Shown: positions 32,347-42,223 of the stretch, piece after piece
Numbering within the stretch: position 1 is the first letter of the stretch
How the letters are laid out: the number at the start of each line of letters is the position of its first letter
Source: Massariosphaeria phaeospora
Taxonomy: Eukaryota > Ascomycota > Dothideomycetes > Pleosporales
Assembly: GCA_011032825.1 (NCBI GenBank)
Contig: JAADJZ010000002.1
Coordinates: 1,364,001 to 1,428,000 of the forward strand
Length of the DNA: 64,000 nt
Direction of reading: 5' to 3'
The notes under the pieces: model-generated
The model's input: the letters and a program-made list of their open reading frames with translations, nothing else
The model's database searches: none
Told to the model about the DNA's origin: nothing
Translations under genes and position numbers: made by a program

Positions 32347-33438
32347 TCATCTAGGCAGAGATTTGACAACACTTAGGAGTTTTATTGCTCGAGCAGGTCG
32401 TCCATTCCACGAAATCCAGTGGGTACAGAAGATAACGTCAGAAGTGAGAACTTGGGGGTGTGCGAGCACCGCATCATCGGCCCCATCTCGGATGAGCACC
32501 TTACTGCTATGCTCAACCTCCAACAGCAAAGGCAGAACTCCCAGATGCTCGTTTACCCAGCGGTTGAGGTGCTCAGCGTGAAACGTGGGCTCCAGGATCC
32601 TAGACTGCGTGTCCCGCCACTGGCGCGTTGTAACGATGTTGATGAGGAGGAAGCTCGCATGCGAAGGGTGCAGGAAGTGCGGGGCTATAGTGAGGAGCTT
32701 TCGGGTTCAGGCGTGCCAGGTCTTGAGCGTGAATTGGAGATCTTCTTGGGCTCAAAGAATGTCTCTTGCTACGGCTCTTGCGTCTCTGACCGAGTAGTCG
32801 TCAAGAGGATGGGTGCTCCATTTGACCACTAGGTCTTTCAGGCGGCTTTCGATACTCTTTGTACTCTTGAACCTTTCGTCGATGGATGGCGCGTCTGGTT
32901 CAAAAACTCGCTTTTCTGCCCATCGTGTTTGATAGGTCTTCCCGGTATGGACAAGCGTATCGCGGCGGTTGTTGCGCTTCAAGAGGACTCTCCGACGTTA
33001 TTTTGTTACGGTAGCGCTTGAATTCTGCTCGAAGAAGGTCCCTGGTATCTGAGGTGACCTGGCGGTACCCGCCTTTGTCTGACCGAAGTTTATCTTCTTT
33101 GATCCTTTCGATAGGCCTACTACTTCTTCTGCTGGGTGCCTGTAACGATTCCGTGTAAAGAACTCATGATCTCTGTCGTAGTGGCCACGAGACTCAAGTC
33201 CGCGGGTAGACTTGCCTTCTTCGGATGTGCCATAGTGGATGCTGACCAGAAGGTCCATGATCGATATCCTGGGCAACATCCTCTGTAGCGGAGCTGTTGC
33301 GGAGAGTCTGGACAGCCGCTGGCCGCAGTTTGAGCTGGGTGGCGTAAGCCTATTTGTTTCGCTAGCAGTGTAGCTGCCGGCCCCGATCTTGACAGCGGAG
33401 CCATGTGTTCCGGTGGGTGTGGTCGCGTTGCAAGCCAT
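32347..33438 (-). pseudogene. Unknown gene with three in-frame nonsense codons
   Basis: From the ATG at 33438 one frame runs to the TGA at 32349-32347 with three internal stops and no frame change: TAA at 33000-32998 (after ...SSATVTK), TGA at 32754-32752 (after ...VARDIL) and TGA at 32709-32707 (after ...KTWHA). Protein-like segments on each side (LVVKWSTHPLDDYSVRD; LLTIAPHFLHPSHASFLLIN; RILEPTFHAEHLNRW) read as one former protein of ~363 residues. All three stops could come from CAA or CGA by C-to-T change. I do not recognise the family, though the histidine-rich APHFLHPSHA segment is distinctive. Real introns removing each stop seem unlikely, because no GT-AG pair flanks them cleanly. Confidence 0.6.
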
Positions 33439-33751
33439 ACTGTCAATTTTTCGCAGGCCTAGTAGTTCGTTTGTGTCGGAAGGAAGCGTAGCAGGTACGT
33501 GGAGGACTGAAAAAGACGGTAACCATTATGTGGACTCTCGCGGAATTCACGAAGGGGAATAGCACACTACGTAGTTTCTTAATGAGCCCTGTAATAATTG
33601 TGGAGCCCCAGGTCGGCGGGCACGCTCTAACCTTCGGGGCACACTCTCGGTGCGCAGGCTTGGCAGGTACTTTTTCACCTACTGGCAACACCCCACCCCA
33701 CCACAAACCTACCATCACCAGCCCTACCATCACCAGCGTCAAGTCCCAAAG

Positions 33752-34734
33752 ATGTCCTGGTACGTCATGGATAAAGCTGACTATGCGACGGCGCTCGATC
33801 CGGAAATCTGCAAACTCTGCTCCGAGCACCTGTCCGCTTCGGTCGAGGATTACATGTGCGACCGCTGCAGGAACTCACTCTCCGATCCGCCTGGCAGCCC
33901 CGGCGAGGATCTGATGTTTCTGCGAAAGGGTGCCTACAAGATCTTCCAATTTCTTATGGACTTCGGACGCGAAACAGGAACACACTGCGACTTCGAGGAA
34001 GACACGGAAGCCGAAGGGTCGTACATCTTCCAGGTCGGCCTCCCTGGACAGACAAGGGCGCTCCCGGAATTCGCTGGGTGCGATGAGAAGACTCGGCGGT
34101 GCCTCGATTACGTTTATCTCTCGTGGTCCCAGTGCGACGGCGTTCTCATCATGATACCAAGCATTATGAAGGAGGAATTCATCTGTAAGTGGAACAACAA
34201 TCTTTCCGCCATGTAAAATGTGCCAGGCTAACAAAGAGGCTGCTACTAGTTGACGGAAGCCCAGTCGAAACGATCCGCGAATACTACTACGAGCCTAAAC
34301 ATCCAAGTTGCAGATCTCACGTGGGCTATCGAGTCAAGATGGTGAATGGCGACGAGTATAGCTTGGGGTTCACCGACCGACAATTAGGCTGGCTTCCTCT
34401 TGTTTCCCCCTGGAGCGAATTTTATGACCAGCGCGTTCGCCGGGAGCGCACGAGTGGTAAAGAATTGGGGTATCAGAGGGACGTAGTAAAGGGGGATTTG
34501 CAAGAGCGCGGAGTGACGCAAGAAAAGATCAAGACGATGCTAGACAAATATGGCGTCCTTGACGAAGATTTGTTTGGGGAGAACGAGGAAGAAGAGCAGG
34601 ATGGGGACGAAGAGGCCGGCAAAGAAGATATGCCCATGGACGTGGAACTGAACCGAGCGTACAGGTGGTACCTGTCGTTCTCAATCTTGGAGGAATACAA
34701 GGAATGGGAAAGGGAGGAGTGGGAGGACTTATGA
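33752..34734 (+). CDS. Zinc-ribbon/DRQLGW family protein, member 4 (intact, divergent)
   Basis: Exons 33752-34184 and 34250-34734 (65-bp intron, GTAAGT...CTAG, phase 1) give 305 residues. The N-terminus MSWYVMDKADYATALDPE leads into CKLC...CDRC with a 12-residue spacer instead of the 14 in the other three. WSQCDGVLIMIPSIMKEEF precedes the intron, matching the family QC helix. Exon 2 has DRQLGWLPLVSPW, then a long charged insert rich in Glu/Asp (residues ~245-280), and ends LEEYKEWEREEWEDL, comparable to the EEWEAW/DEWKAW end of members 2 and 3. The shared intron position and phase argue for common descent despite low identity. Function is not recognised. The ATG follows a short CACCAGCCCTACCATCACCA-type repeat. 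Confidence 0.74.
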
Positions 34735-36776
34735 GTGCGCTTCGCGAAAGCGTGGCGAATGCATCCGAGATGGTCACGCCCAATGCCACGTCGCCAGTAG
34801 CGCAGTCGGAGACTTCCACATCTCCAACTCTCTCTCACCTCGTATATCGAACACTGAATCGGTACCTCTTGAACTCATGGTCCTCTCTTAAATACTTTAC
34901 AAACAATGGCATACCCTTGCTCGCTGAAGATGAATTAGTTGAACTAGCCGTCTCCTGATCCTACAAGCTATCGTTCCTTTACCATCGTGCCTATCCATCC
35001 ACTGTTATCTCCCCGCGTTGTGCCTACGTGTTTCCAAGCTAACGTTTAACTTTCCTATTCTCTCCTGTCATTCTCTGTCTCTCTTGTCTGCACGCAAATA
35101 CATTTGCTTAGGCCTAGGAGGTCCTCCAGAGAAAGAGCGGGTGGGTGCGTTTCTCCGCAAAATCTCCCCAGAAAGGCTTGCAGAAACGCTCGCTTTATGT
35201 ACTTGTCCGTAAATTTTTGAGAACATGTTGGATTAGTATAGAGTCCGGAGGGCGCCGGCGCACAAGTGATCCACCGCCGTTGTTCGTGACCTGACAGCAT
35301 GTCTCGGCCCATACTGTGGTAGTGTTGTAGACTGGTTTTCTTCTAGAAAAGCCTGTAACGGTAGACTGGTGAGGTAGAGGTTGTCATTGACGTTTGGCTG
35401 CGAAATCGACAATTCCGGAGGGGGTTCCAGGAGGGGGGAACGTGGGCATACGAAGGCTAGTGAAGCTGTTCCGGCATGGAAGCGCTCTAGAAGCCCAACA
35501 GCGCCTCTATAACTGTAAGCCAGACCGTTTCCCCTGTGGCTAAAGGCTACATGAGGCACAAAGTTTTTAGTCGCTTACCCTGTAATTTGTCGGCGAGAAT
35601 ACCGTATCCATATATGAGGAGTTAGACAAGGCGCTCCCTCAAGCAGTAATATTTTTGCCAGTCATACGTGTATCACGCTCGTGGCCTGTACCGATGTTAA
35701 CCAAGGCAGACGTTGAACGTTGAACGCGGTACTTTCGACAGTATGAGAGGTTTGAGCGTACACGGGTTGCCTTTGTCTTGGCCAAAAGCTCCGCTGTGTC
35801 TGGTACACTAAGATATGCTTCGAGGGGCGTTGTCAGCCTGAACAATATCGGCGGCGAATCTGTGAGGGCGGTGATGATGTTTGCTTGTGCGACCTGTTTA
35901 TTGGATTCTTGACAGGGCCACGAGGATAAAAGTTTGCGCGAATGCTCAAGGGGAGACTCTTTTGTATTCAGCAGAAGCTGAATGGGTGGCCATTTTGTAG
36001 AGCCTCTCAGAACCATGATTCGTCAAGATGACTCCGATAAAGTGGAAGAAGACAGGGCCACGAGAAACAGCAGCGTACGGCATCCAGTAAGGTAAAGACC
36101 CAAGGTCGTTTCTAGGCCGCCCGGGGTGTCCCGATAAGGATAGACGTAGGCCGTGGGTGAGCTTCGTGAGTTCGTCGCCGTTCCGCTACGTCCTCGCGAA
36201 GACTGGCATCGGGATACAGCAGGAGATCCGCAGTCGAGAGTGGTGAAAGGGAAATCTGTGAGCATGTCAGCAAGATGAGACGCGCGATGGTAAAAACGAT
36301 GGTGGCGGGGAGGTGGGAGGTCGTGGAGTCGGGCACGACAGCGCCTGGAACACTGGCGGGCGCAACCCCGCACACATGGCACGTGCGCGGCCATTCACGG
36401 AAATAAGCGACATGACATAATCACTGCAAAATCGAATGTTTTCGCCAACTCATTGCGACGGGCTGCGTGGGTGGTTCGGTTTGTTCATCACAGCGCAGAA
36501 ACAACTTGTACTTGCAAAATTGCATTGTATTGATCCTAATAAGGTAGGTACCTAACAATCTGAGTTGTTTCCGGTACGAAGTTCATGTCCTCCAAACACC
36601 ATTCTCCATTTTGCAGCCATAGAAAGCGGCCTAAGCCCGCCCCCAGTAGATGCGCCCGCCGTCGTCCCCGAGAACCTTGCCCGCCAGTGTAGATGCAGGA
36701 AAGAAAGCCGGTGTCTCGCGCCAATGCAATGCAATGATGAGGGAAAAGAGGAGGGTCAGTAAAGTATCAAGTTCAC
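34735..36776. other. Two-kilobase stretch without a supported gene
   Basis: Minus-strand open frames at 35559-35233 (108 codons) and 36016-35639 (125 codons) lie in different frames and have some protein-like content, but no domain, no splice link and no homology to neighbours that I can see. A further frame at 36394-36023 is Arg/Ser/Thr-rich and probably non-coding. These could be remnants of one decayed gene. Confidence 0.35.
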
Positions 36777-38158
36777 CTAGGAGAGATCCATGGGGTCTTC
36801 AGCGCTGTTGCCAGGCTCGGTAGCCTGAGCCTGCGGAGGCGGCGGGAAAGCGAAAGGAGCTCTGCCCGTACCTTTCAAGATCTCTTCTGGGCTTCTGAGG
36901 GTCCTACCGGTGCGGACCGGCACTTGAGGCGCCGCGTAGTAACCAATGGGTGGGTTCCATAATCGCGATGGAGTGAAGCTTGGCCAAATGGGTTGCCTGG
37001 CTGGTGTTGATGGGGTTACGGGTGTTGATGGGGTTACGGGTGTTGATGGGGGTCCGTGTGTAGTTGCCGTAGTGGGGATCGAAGGCCTTGGTGTGCGGCG
37101 AACTTGGCACCTAAACTGGGCCCTCCTGGCACGAGGAGCTGGGGACCAAGCGTTCTTAACGCGTGTCTGGAGATCGATAGACACGCTATCAAAAGGCTTT
37201 CGTTCCTCGGCGTTCTTCCAGCCGAATTTCTGCTTCACGCACTCGGCTCGACGATGGCTGATTGTTGAACCTTCAAGGCGGATACCGTTGTTATCAAAGC
37301 GCTTGCAGACCTCGGAGCGAGTCAAGATGAGGAGGACAATGAGCAAGCTGGCGTTGTCATTGTCGAGCAAGTGCGGAGCAAAGTCGCAGATGTCGCAAGC
37401 CTGCTGGCGTATCATCAAGAGCCACTCCTTATCAGTGGAGGTGACGAATTTCTCTGCCATGGCGTAAGGCGTAGTCATGCGGCGGCACATATGCGTGCTC
37501 AAGATATTTGCGACAGAGGAAACACTGACGGGATATGTCGTCTCTCGATTGATTCGGTTCGTTGCCGTTGATGAAACCGTGCCCGGGATGAATATGACCT
37601 CGATGTCGTCATATGGTCCACGCGGGGTGCGAATTTCTGATTCAGCATTGTTGACATTGAGATCAAAATGACGACGTGCCGCGCCGATAGCGTCTCGTGC
37701 AGTGTGGAGGCCATGTTTAGCAGCAAGTTTTACTGAGTCCTTGTGCATTTCGAACCTTGACAGTTTTCTCTCGACGTCTGCGGGTTTGATCCATTCGTCT
37801 GACCAGGGCTCTTCGGCGAGCACTATAGTGAACACCTTTGTCATAGCGCGCATCTTGATCTGATTGTCGCTGAGTGAACGGCCAGCAAAGAAGATCTCAT
37901 CTGTCTCGGAGTAGGCCTGATCAATGAACTCTTTGCGGTCCTTTTGGGTCAGCCCACCAGCACGCGGGTCCTCCCGAAACCTTGCAATGAGGGCCAGGAG
38001 TTTGCTTTGGAAGACTTCGTCCCAGTCAGTGGATTTAGTCAGAGCTGCGATCGTCAGTGGTTTTCGGAGAAGGTGTCTAAGGATTTGTACTCACTTCGGT
38101 GCTGAGCTGGCGGGGTCGGCGAGCCAGCCGCCGCGGTCGCGGTGATTGCAGGTGACAT
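36777..38158 (-). CDS. Unrecognised 443-residue protein with Pro/Thr-rich C-terminus
   Basis: Exon 1 is 38158-38095 (MSPAITATAAAGSPTPPAQ), the intron 38094-38045 (50 bp, GTGAGT, ACTGAC branch, CAG, phase 1), and exon 2 38044-36777. The N-terminal ~300 residues look globular and mostly helical (DWDEVFQSKLLALIARF; EWLLMIRQQACDICDFAPHLL; NASLLIVLLILTRSEVCKRF). The C-terminal ~110 residues are disordered, with a short repeat of TPSTPV coded by three 18-bp units at about 37003-37050, and end DPMDLS. CDICDF suggests a possible metal pair, but no partner cysteines are obvious. The segment PHLLDNDNASLLIVLLI faintly resembles PHFLHPSHASFLLINIV in the pseudogene at 32.7 kb. I do not recognise a family. 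Confidence 0.7.
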
Positions 38159-38737
38159 GGTGCCTCGGATGTGGAATGCACCTCGCTACGCCGAGTCAAC
38201 GCTGCTGAAGAGTTGCAGAAGGTCTGATCTGAGCCAGTGATGATTATTGACGATGAAAGCCGATGGCGCTGCAGCGTTGAGCGCCCCGCGTGGTGGGGTG
38301 GTGAGGAGTGGGCGAGGAGCGTTGATGGTTCAGTCGTGAGGTGAAAACATTCACGCTCGCGTAACTAGCGCCGCTAGTCTTCTTGGCAGGGCATTGGCCC
38401 ATCACATGATCGCGCAGCGCTCACGGAGGCCCTACCGAAAACGCTAAGCCAAGCATCCCGGCGCGGAAAGGCTCCAGGCGGCCGTGAGGCTTTGAGGGAC
38501 ACTGATACCCTCCGACTCGCATATCGATTATCCAGTACTAAATTTACCCCTTAACCTACGATTGTCACCTCGAAGCATCAAATACGATTACCGCCGATTG
38601 TCGCAAACGGAATACCGCAGTTGAAAGCGATGCAAACTACTCACGCACCTTTGTCCGAGGACTATCTGTAGAGCTAGAAGTTATCTGCGTAGTCGGCCAC
38701 ACTACAGATCGGGCTTCTACACAGTACGTATAGAGCG
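38159..38737. other. Intergenic, promoter side of the 443-residue gene
   Basis: No open frame of note. The first ~200 bp are GC-rich and presumably hold the promoter of the minus-strand gene starting at 38158. Nothing else is recognised. Confidence 0.4.
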
Positions 38738-39525
38738 AAACTGACACGAAGTCAATATCCTATATGAGACATGCAAAAATCCACATAGTACAGGTCCTAA
38801 AGCCGTGGAATATAGGCAGCCAGCCCACAAACTGAACCCTGGAAACCTTTATCGATTCTACCTCGCTATCCCGACGCAGCCGTATTTTCCGCCATTTCCC
38901 CCAGTATGTTTCGCTCAGCTGCCAAAGCCGCCTATCTCAGCAACCTGCGTATCTGATCGCTCAAGCTAGTGTCAATACAGTATTCTTCCAAGGCCCACAA
39001 ATACTCGAAATCCCGATCGTCCAACGCCCGTCCCCACAAAATAGCCACCTATCCAGCTTCCGCTGAATACAAATGGGGCTCCCCTTGAGCATTTACGCAG
39101 ACTTTTATCCAAAGTCCGTCCTATGAGCCTGTTCCCCAGGTCCTCCAGGCGCTCATTCTTCTGTACAACGAACTCGAGGTCCTCATCTTGTGCTAGAGGT
39201 GAGCACTCCCCTTGAGCTTTTTTTGCGCAAGCTTTTATCCGTAGGCACATATTACTAAGACTGATAGGTTGGTACAGCATGTTTAGCACGAGATAGGTGC
39301 CACAAGTGAACTGACAGTCCAGCTAGCTCTAGATCTCCTCTCTAGATCCCCACCTATCCGAACTGCCTCTCCTCCGGCGCCTGCACCTGCACCTGTACCT
39401 GCCCCTCCTGCCCCTTCTTCACGTCAGCAACTTTAGTGAGACTGATACGGAGTCAACATCCTATATAAGACAAGCGAAAATCCACATAGTGAAGGCTCTA
39501 GAGGCGTAGGGTGTAGGCGGCTAGT
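38738..39525. repeat. Dispersed direct repeat, ~85 bp unit
   Basis: The block at ~38738-38825 (ACTGACACGAAGTCAATATCC ... AAAATCCACATAGTACAGG) recurs at ~39440-39525 (ACTGATACGGAGTCAACATCC ... AAAATCCACATAGTGAAGG). Differences are scattered substitutions. It is part of a nested cluster with the larger repeat at 39233-39810. Confidence 0.65.
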
Positions 39526-39810
39526 AGCAGGCACATATCACTAGCACTAATAGGTTGGTACAGCATGGTTAGCACGAGATAGGTGCTACAGATGAACTGA
39601 CAGTCTAGCTAGCTCCAGATCTCCTCTCCTCATCCCCACCTATCTGAACTGCCCCTCCTCCGGCACCTACACCTGCACCTAGCACCTGCACCTCCTACTT
39701 GCCACCCGTTCAGCTTTCGCTAAATACAAATGAAGCTCCCCTTGAGCATTCGCGCAAACTTTTATCCTGCCCCTCCTGCCCCTCCTTTACGCCAGCAACT
39801 TTGGCAATCC
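39233..39810. repeat. Two-copy ~200-280 bp direct repeat with CT-rich tail
   Basis: GGCACATATTACTAAGACTG...GATAGGTTGGTACAGCATG at ~39241 recurs at ~39530. Both copies continue through GCACGAGATAGGTGC, AGCTAGCTC(T/C)AGATCTCCTC, and a C-rich part with repeated CACCTGCACCT. A ~55-bp element (AATACAAATG...CTCCCCTTGAGCAT...TTTTATCC) appears at ~39063 and ~39725 and partly at ~39205. The cluster contains a 105-codon minus-strand frame (39289-38972) that I regard as incidental. It could be a relic of a mobile element, but no terminal repeats or transposase were found. Confidence 0.6.
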
Positions 39811-39864
39811 TATCCGCCTCATCCGAATTGCCTCATCTGCCTTGGAGATTGGTAAAATGGATCA

Positions 39865-39990
39865 GATAGACGGCAGATTGATGAGAGATTGAGAGACTAC
39901 GAGATTAATGAGACTTCGATTAAGAGACTGAGGTTGAGAGATTGAGAGATTAAAAGACTGCGAGATTAATAAGATTGAGAGATTGCCATA
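39865..39990. repeat. GAGATT/GAGACT simple-sequence repeat
   Basis: Many imperfect copies of AGATTGAGAG, AGACTGCGAG and AGATTAATGAG follow one another, with a further short block at ~40285-40320. A GTGTGTGTGAGAG...GAGAGAGAGA microsatellite follows at 40318-40352. No gene is associated. Confidence 0.7.
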
Positions 39991-40884
39991 ACGACACTGA
40001 CGATACCTTGTCGTCGTCTGCCCGCCCCTCGTGCCACAGGCGCGCGTCAAATTGCGACCCTTTCTGGAGAGCTGCGGCGCCACCCAGAAGCTCGGCAGAT
40101 GGCCCTTTACAGCTCTCTTCTCCTCGTGGATTGCGAGCTTTGCGCGACTCCGTTCCGTAAGCGCAATCCGCTTCAGCTCCTCGTCAATCTCGAATTTCCG
40201 CTTCTTGCCTCTATTCTCGGCCCCTCAGATGTATCGGCTTGCTCAACAACGACCTTGCCGGCCTCCCTGCCCACGACCTAAGAATGAGATTAATAAGATT
40301 AACGGCAGATTGATGAGATTGTGTGTGTGTGAGAGGAAGAGAGAGAGAGAGGAGGAGCAAAAATCTCCAAGTCCTCCGCTAAAGTTGCTTACTAAAACAG
40401 GCTCTGTAGTATAGCTACTACGCACTCCGTAGCCTACTCTGCGACTCTTTAGCTGCTATACTACAGAGTTTCTCTGCTCCGTGGCATCTATTTCCGCAGT
40501 GCAATCGCTATTACAGTATAGGGACTCGATTCACGCATGTGTACAAGCCTCACTTATGTTAGGTACATTGAGATACTAACATCTATCTAACTCTTCAACA
40601 GAGTATCATTGCGCTAACATCTCTCGGAATAGGCCATTCGAAGCATGCCCATTTGAGCCAGTGTGATGGCCTCCAGCTACCTTCCGAAAAGGTCCTTCTA
40701 TTAGCCGCGCAAGTAATTGTACAAGCTCACGATGACTGTCAGTCGCTCGCCGGAAACGAAAGCCAGATAACAGCCCGGGCAGTGCTAAAGAAAATCAAAA
40801 CAAAGCCGGAGCTCCATCGGAGCGCGGAGAAGCCCTCCGCATTGACCTTTGGTAAACACTTTGAGCTTACACGTTTTAGATGGC
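39991..40884. other. Intergenic, nothing firm
   Basis: A plus-strand frame (40031-40414) and antisense frames overlap; the plus frame ends in microsatellite-derived residues (Arg/Glu runs). I see no domain and no splice model. The part 40400-40640 is AT-rich. Confidence 0.35.
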
Positions 40885-41862
40885 CTAGAAGGCGATGCGC
40901 GCCGCAGTTCTAAGCATTGTCGCGTCGACACGGTCGGCGAAGCGATACCATTCTTTCTTAGCCTTCCCCAACCGGATCCGTTCCCATACGATCTTCTCAG
41001 GCCTGCTCTTGTCTCCCGGCTCGTGCACCCAGTTGCCTCCAACATCCCAGCCGCGCTGTCGCAGAGCCGCTCGATCCCCACGAGGAGACAACCGCATATG
41101 ACGAGAGCCGAACGGATACACGTCACCATTGCCGATATACACCATCTCGTCATGAAGATGCTTTAACTCAAAGACAACCTTGCGAACGATGGCGGGTGCT
41201 GTTACCTTCTTGAAGTTCACAGGATCGCACTTGAGGCAGCAGATGTTGTTGAGGAGTAGGTGACGGTTGTCGAAACAGATGGCCGGACAAAGGATACAGT
41301 TCATGCGAGTGATGAGCACGGCCACTGTTCCGTAGCTCGTGTAGGTACGGTAGTGCGTATCGGGTGAAGGGTCGTCCTCCAGTGAGTCGTGGTCTTCATC
41401 ATCGACGTCAGTCACACGGTCCGCAATCTCTGGGTCCTCCAAGGTGATGGTCAAAGACTCGAGGTGGAGAGCAACAACGTGTCGCAACGACGCAAGGATC
41501 GGAAGTTGCCCGTTCTGAGATCTATGCACCGTCAATCTAGGAAGTGATATCTGGAGGTGCATAAGATCTGGCCACGAAAATCCTCTAGAGGGGACGACAG
41601 ATAGATGAGGATTAGGATTTGCAGCTTGACCCTCGAGGACCTTCATTGCTGTGCGGCTGAACTCGAGGCACATCTCCTGGTATATCTTCTTGCAGCTGCG
41701 ATAGAGGCCCAAGTACTCCAATGGATACGTGAGGAAAGGTGTCACCATCTCGTGGTAGATCTGGACTCGAATTTCAGTCGGAAGTTCAAGAAGATGAGGA
41801 CGCCCAGCGACGGCATGCACTGGCTTCTGCTTGCCGCGAGGGAGGAACTTGAGGAGTGGCAT
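40885..41862 (-). CDS. F-box-like protein A
   Basis: A single exon of 325 codons starts at the ATG at 41862 (MPLLKFLPRGKQK); the upstream part of the open frame has only a TTG. Residues ~25-50 contain LLELPTEIRVQIYHEMV, the fungal F-box-like motif (LPxEIRxxIY), followed by LYRSCKKIYQEM. Such proteins may serve as substrate receptors of SCF ubiquitin ligases, but many in this class are uncharacterised and lack evidence of Skp1 binding. The middle has an acidic Asp/Glu run and cysteines (CILCPAICFDN; CCLKCD), which could bind metal. It is divergently arranged and related to the gene at 42224 (shared LPxEIRxQIY start, TARMNC/TRLNC segment and closing PxRFIWxxx-like part). No breaks are seen. Confidence 0.7.
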   Translation of the reverse strand: MPLLKFLPRGKQKPVHAVAGRPHLLELPTEIRVQIYHEMVTPFLTYPLEYLGLYRSCKKIYQEMCLEFSRTAMKVLEGQAANPNPHLSVVPSRGFSWPDLMHLQISLPRLTVHRSQNGQLPILASLRHVVALHLESLTITLEDPEIADRVTDVDDEDHDSLEDDPSPDTHYRTYTSYGTVAVLITRMNCILCPAICFDNRHLLLNNICCLKCDPVNFKKVTAPAIVRKVVFELKHLHDEMVYIGNGDVYPFGSRHMRLSPRGDRAALRQRGWDVGGNWVHEPGDKSRPEKIVWERIRLGKAKKEWYRFADRVDATMLRTAARIAF

Positions 41863-42223
41863 GTTGGATGTCACCGATCTCAACCAGTGGGAGAAGTTCG
41901 AGCTGGTTGAAGAAGTTTTGGTTGTGGTGCTATGATGGTGGGAATTTTCGAGTGGAAGTTGTGTTTATGAATGGTCAAGAGGAAGAAACCCCATTGTGTG
42001 AAAATGAGGCGCGCACTGTCTAGGCACCCAAATCACGCTTTCAACGGGAACGTTTCCCCAGCGCCGACAGCAGACACATTGTGAAACTGCAGTGCGCCAT
42101 GTCTCAGATTCTCGGGGTCATATCAGCACAAACCCTCACCATTCCAGGGTATAAGAGTGCCCTTAAAGTCCCTCATTCAAGGCGCCATAGAGCAACCAAT
42201 TCTGTCACCAACTAATCAACACA
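41863..42223. promoter_or_regulatory. Shared divergent promoter of the F-box-like pair
   Basis: A 361-bp region separates the two divergent ATGs. On the plus side, GGGTATAAGAG near 42148 is a TATA-like element about 75 bp before the 42224 ATG, and AACCAATTC near 42195 contains a CCAAT core. No matching elements are obvious for the minus-strand gene. Coordinate control of both genes is plausible but inferred. Confidence 0.4.

Noticed and set aside
35639..36016. Segment LEAYLSVPDTA resembling the RNase H region of Ty3/gypsy elements
   Set aside because: The resemblance covers about ten residues. The following YISR-like and catalytic segments are absent in all frames, and no LTR or integrase is nearby.
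38972..39289. 105-codon minus-strand frame in the repeat cluster
   Set aside because: Its sequence is made largely of the local repeats, so its open frame is probably accidental.
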